64,000 nucleotides of DNA from an uncultured Shewanella sp. (GTDB taxonomy: Bacteria > Pseudomonadota > Gammaproteobacteria > Enterobacterales > Shewanellaceae), in contig NZ_CANMUW010000004.1 in NCBI RefSeq assembly GCF_947501225.1, forward strand, positions 124,001 to 188,000. The letters are read 5' to 3'. A program made the translations under genes and the position numbers. Positions 63,981-64,000 of this stretch are shown here, piece by piece (the first letter of the stretch is position 1; the number at the start of each line of letters is the position of its first letter). Under the pieces are notes generated by a model. That model saw nothing but the letters and a program-made list of their open reading frames with translations, made no database searches and was not told where the DNA came from.

Positions 63981-64000
63981 CCGAGTAAACCTCTCAGTGT

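Overview
The window looks like chromosome of a marine gammaproteobacterium, most probably Shewanella. The evidence is the polar-flagellum gene order (flrABC regulators, FlhF/FlhG polarity proteins, FlgO/FlgP/FlgT outer-membrane disk proteins, two near-identical flagellins, FlaG-FliD-FliT-FliS) and a pseudaminic-acid locus beside it. No species was assigned.

Bases 1-43,462 hold one long flagellar cluster. Reading leftward on the minus strand it is flgBCDEFGHIJKL, flaA, flaB, flaG, fliD, fliT-like, fliS, flrA, flrBC, fliEFGHIJ, fliKLMNOPQR-flhB, flhA-flhF-flhG-fliA. CheV and cheR precede flgB. FlgA, flgM and flgN read rightward. I could place eleven sigma54 (-24/-12) promoters by eye, before flhA, fliK, fliE, flrB, flgJ, flgF, flgB, flgA, flgO, a GSCFA/SGNH gene and flgT. 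Two sigma28 promoters precede flaB and flgM. This fits a hierarchy in which FlrA and FlrC act with sigma54, followed by FliA. Bases 43,774-48,437 hold flgO-flgP, the GSCFA/SGNH gene and flgT.

An integrative element of about 10.9 kb (48,694-59,628) sits in the 3' end of an intact tRNA-Arg(CCT) gene. It is bounded by a 15-bp direct repeat and carries paired integrase arm-type repeats at both ends. It encodes a P4-type integrase, an AlpA-like regulator, a gene-A type HUH replication endonuclease with a 4 x 40-residue repeat tail, and AT-rich cargo. The cargo is an SF1 helicase coupled to a DUF2290 protein, a membrane NERD protein and a membrane-anchored Mrr-like nuclease. A remnant of a second integrase lies inside. 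The helicase-DUF2290 pair is the best candidate for an uncharacterised, possibly anti-phage, system.

Bases 59,997-63,980 (minus strand) hold pseF, a fused pseG-pseH, pseI and a Pse-associated methyltransferase. They make and modify pseudaminic acid, presumably to glycosylate the flagellins. The GSCFA/SGNH protein, under its own sigma54 promoter, is a plausible further glycan-modifying member of the flagellar regulon.

Non-coding regions carry a 56-bp tandem repeat between flrC and fliE, several dispersed hairpins, and a duplicated, frameshifted 3' end of cheR.
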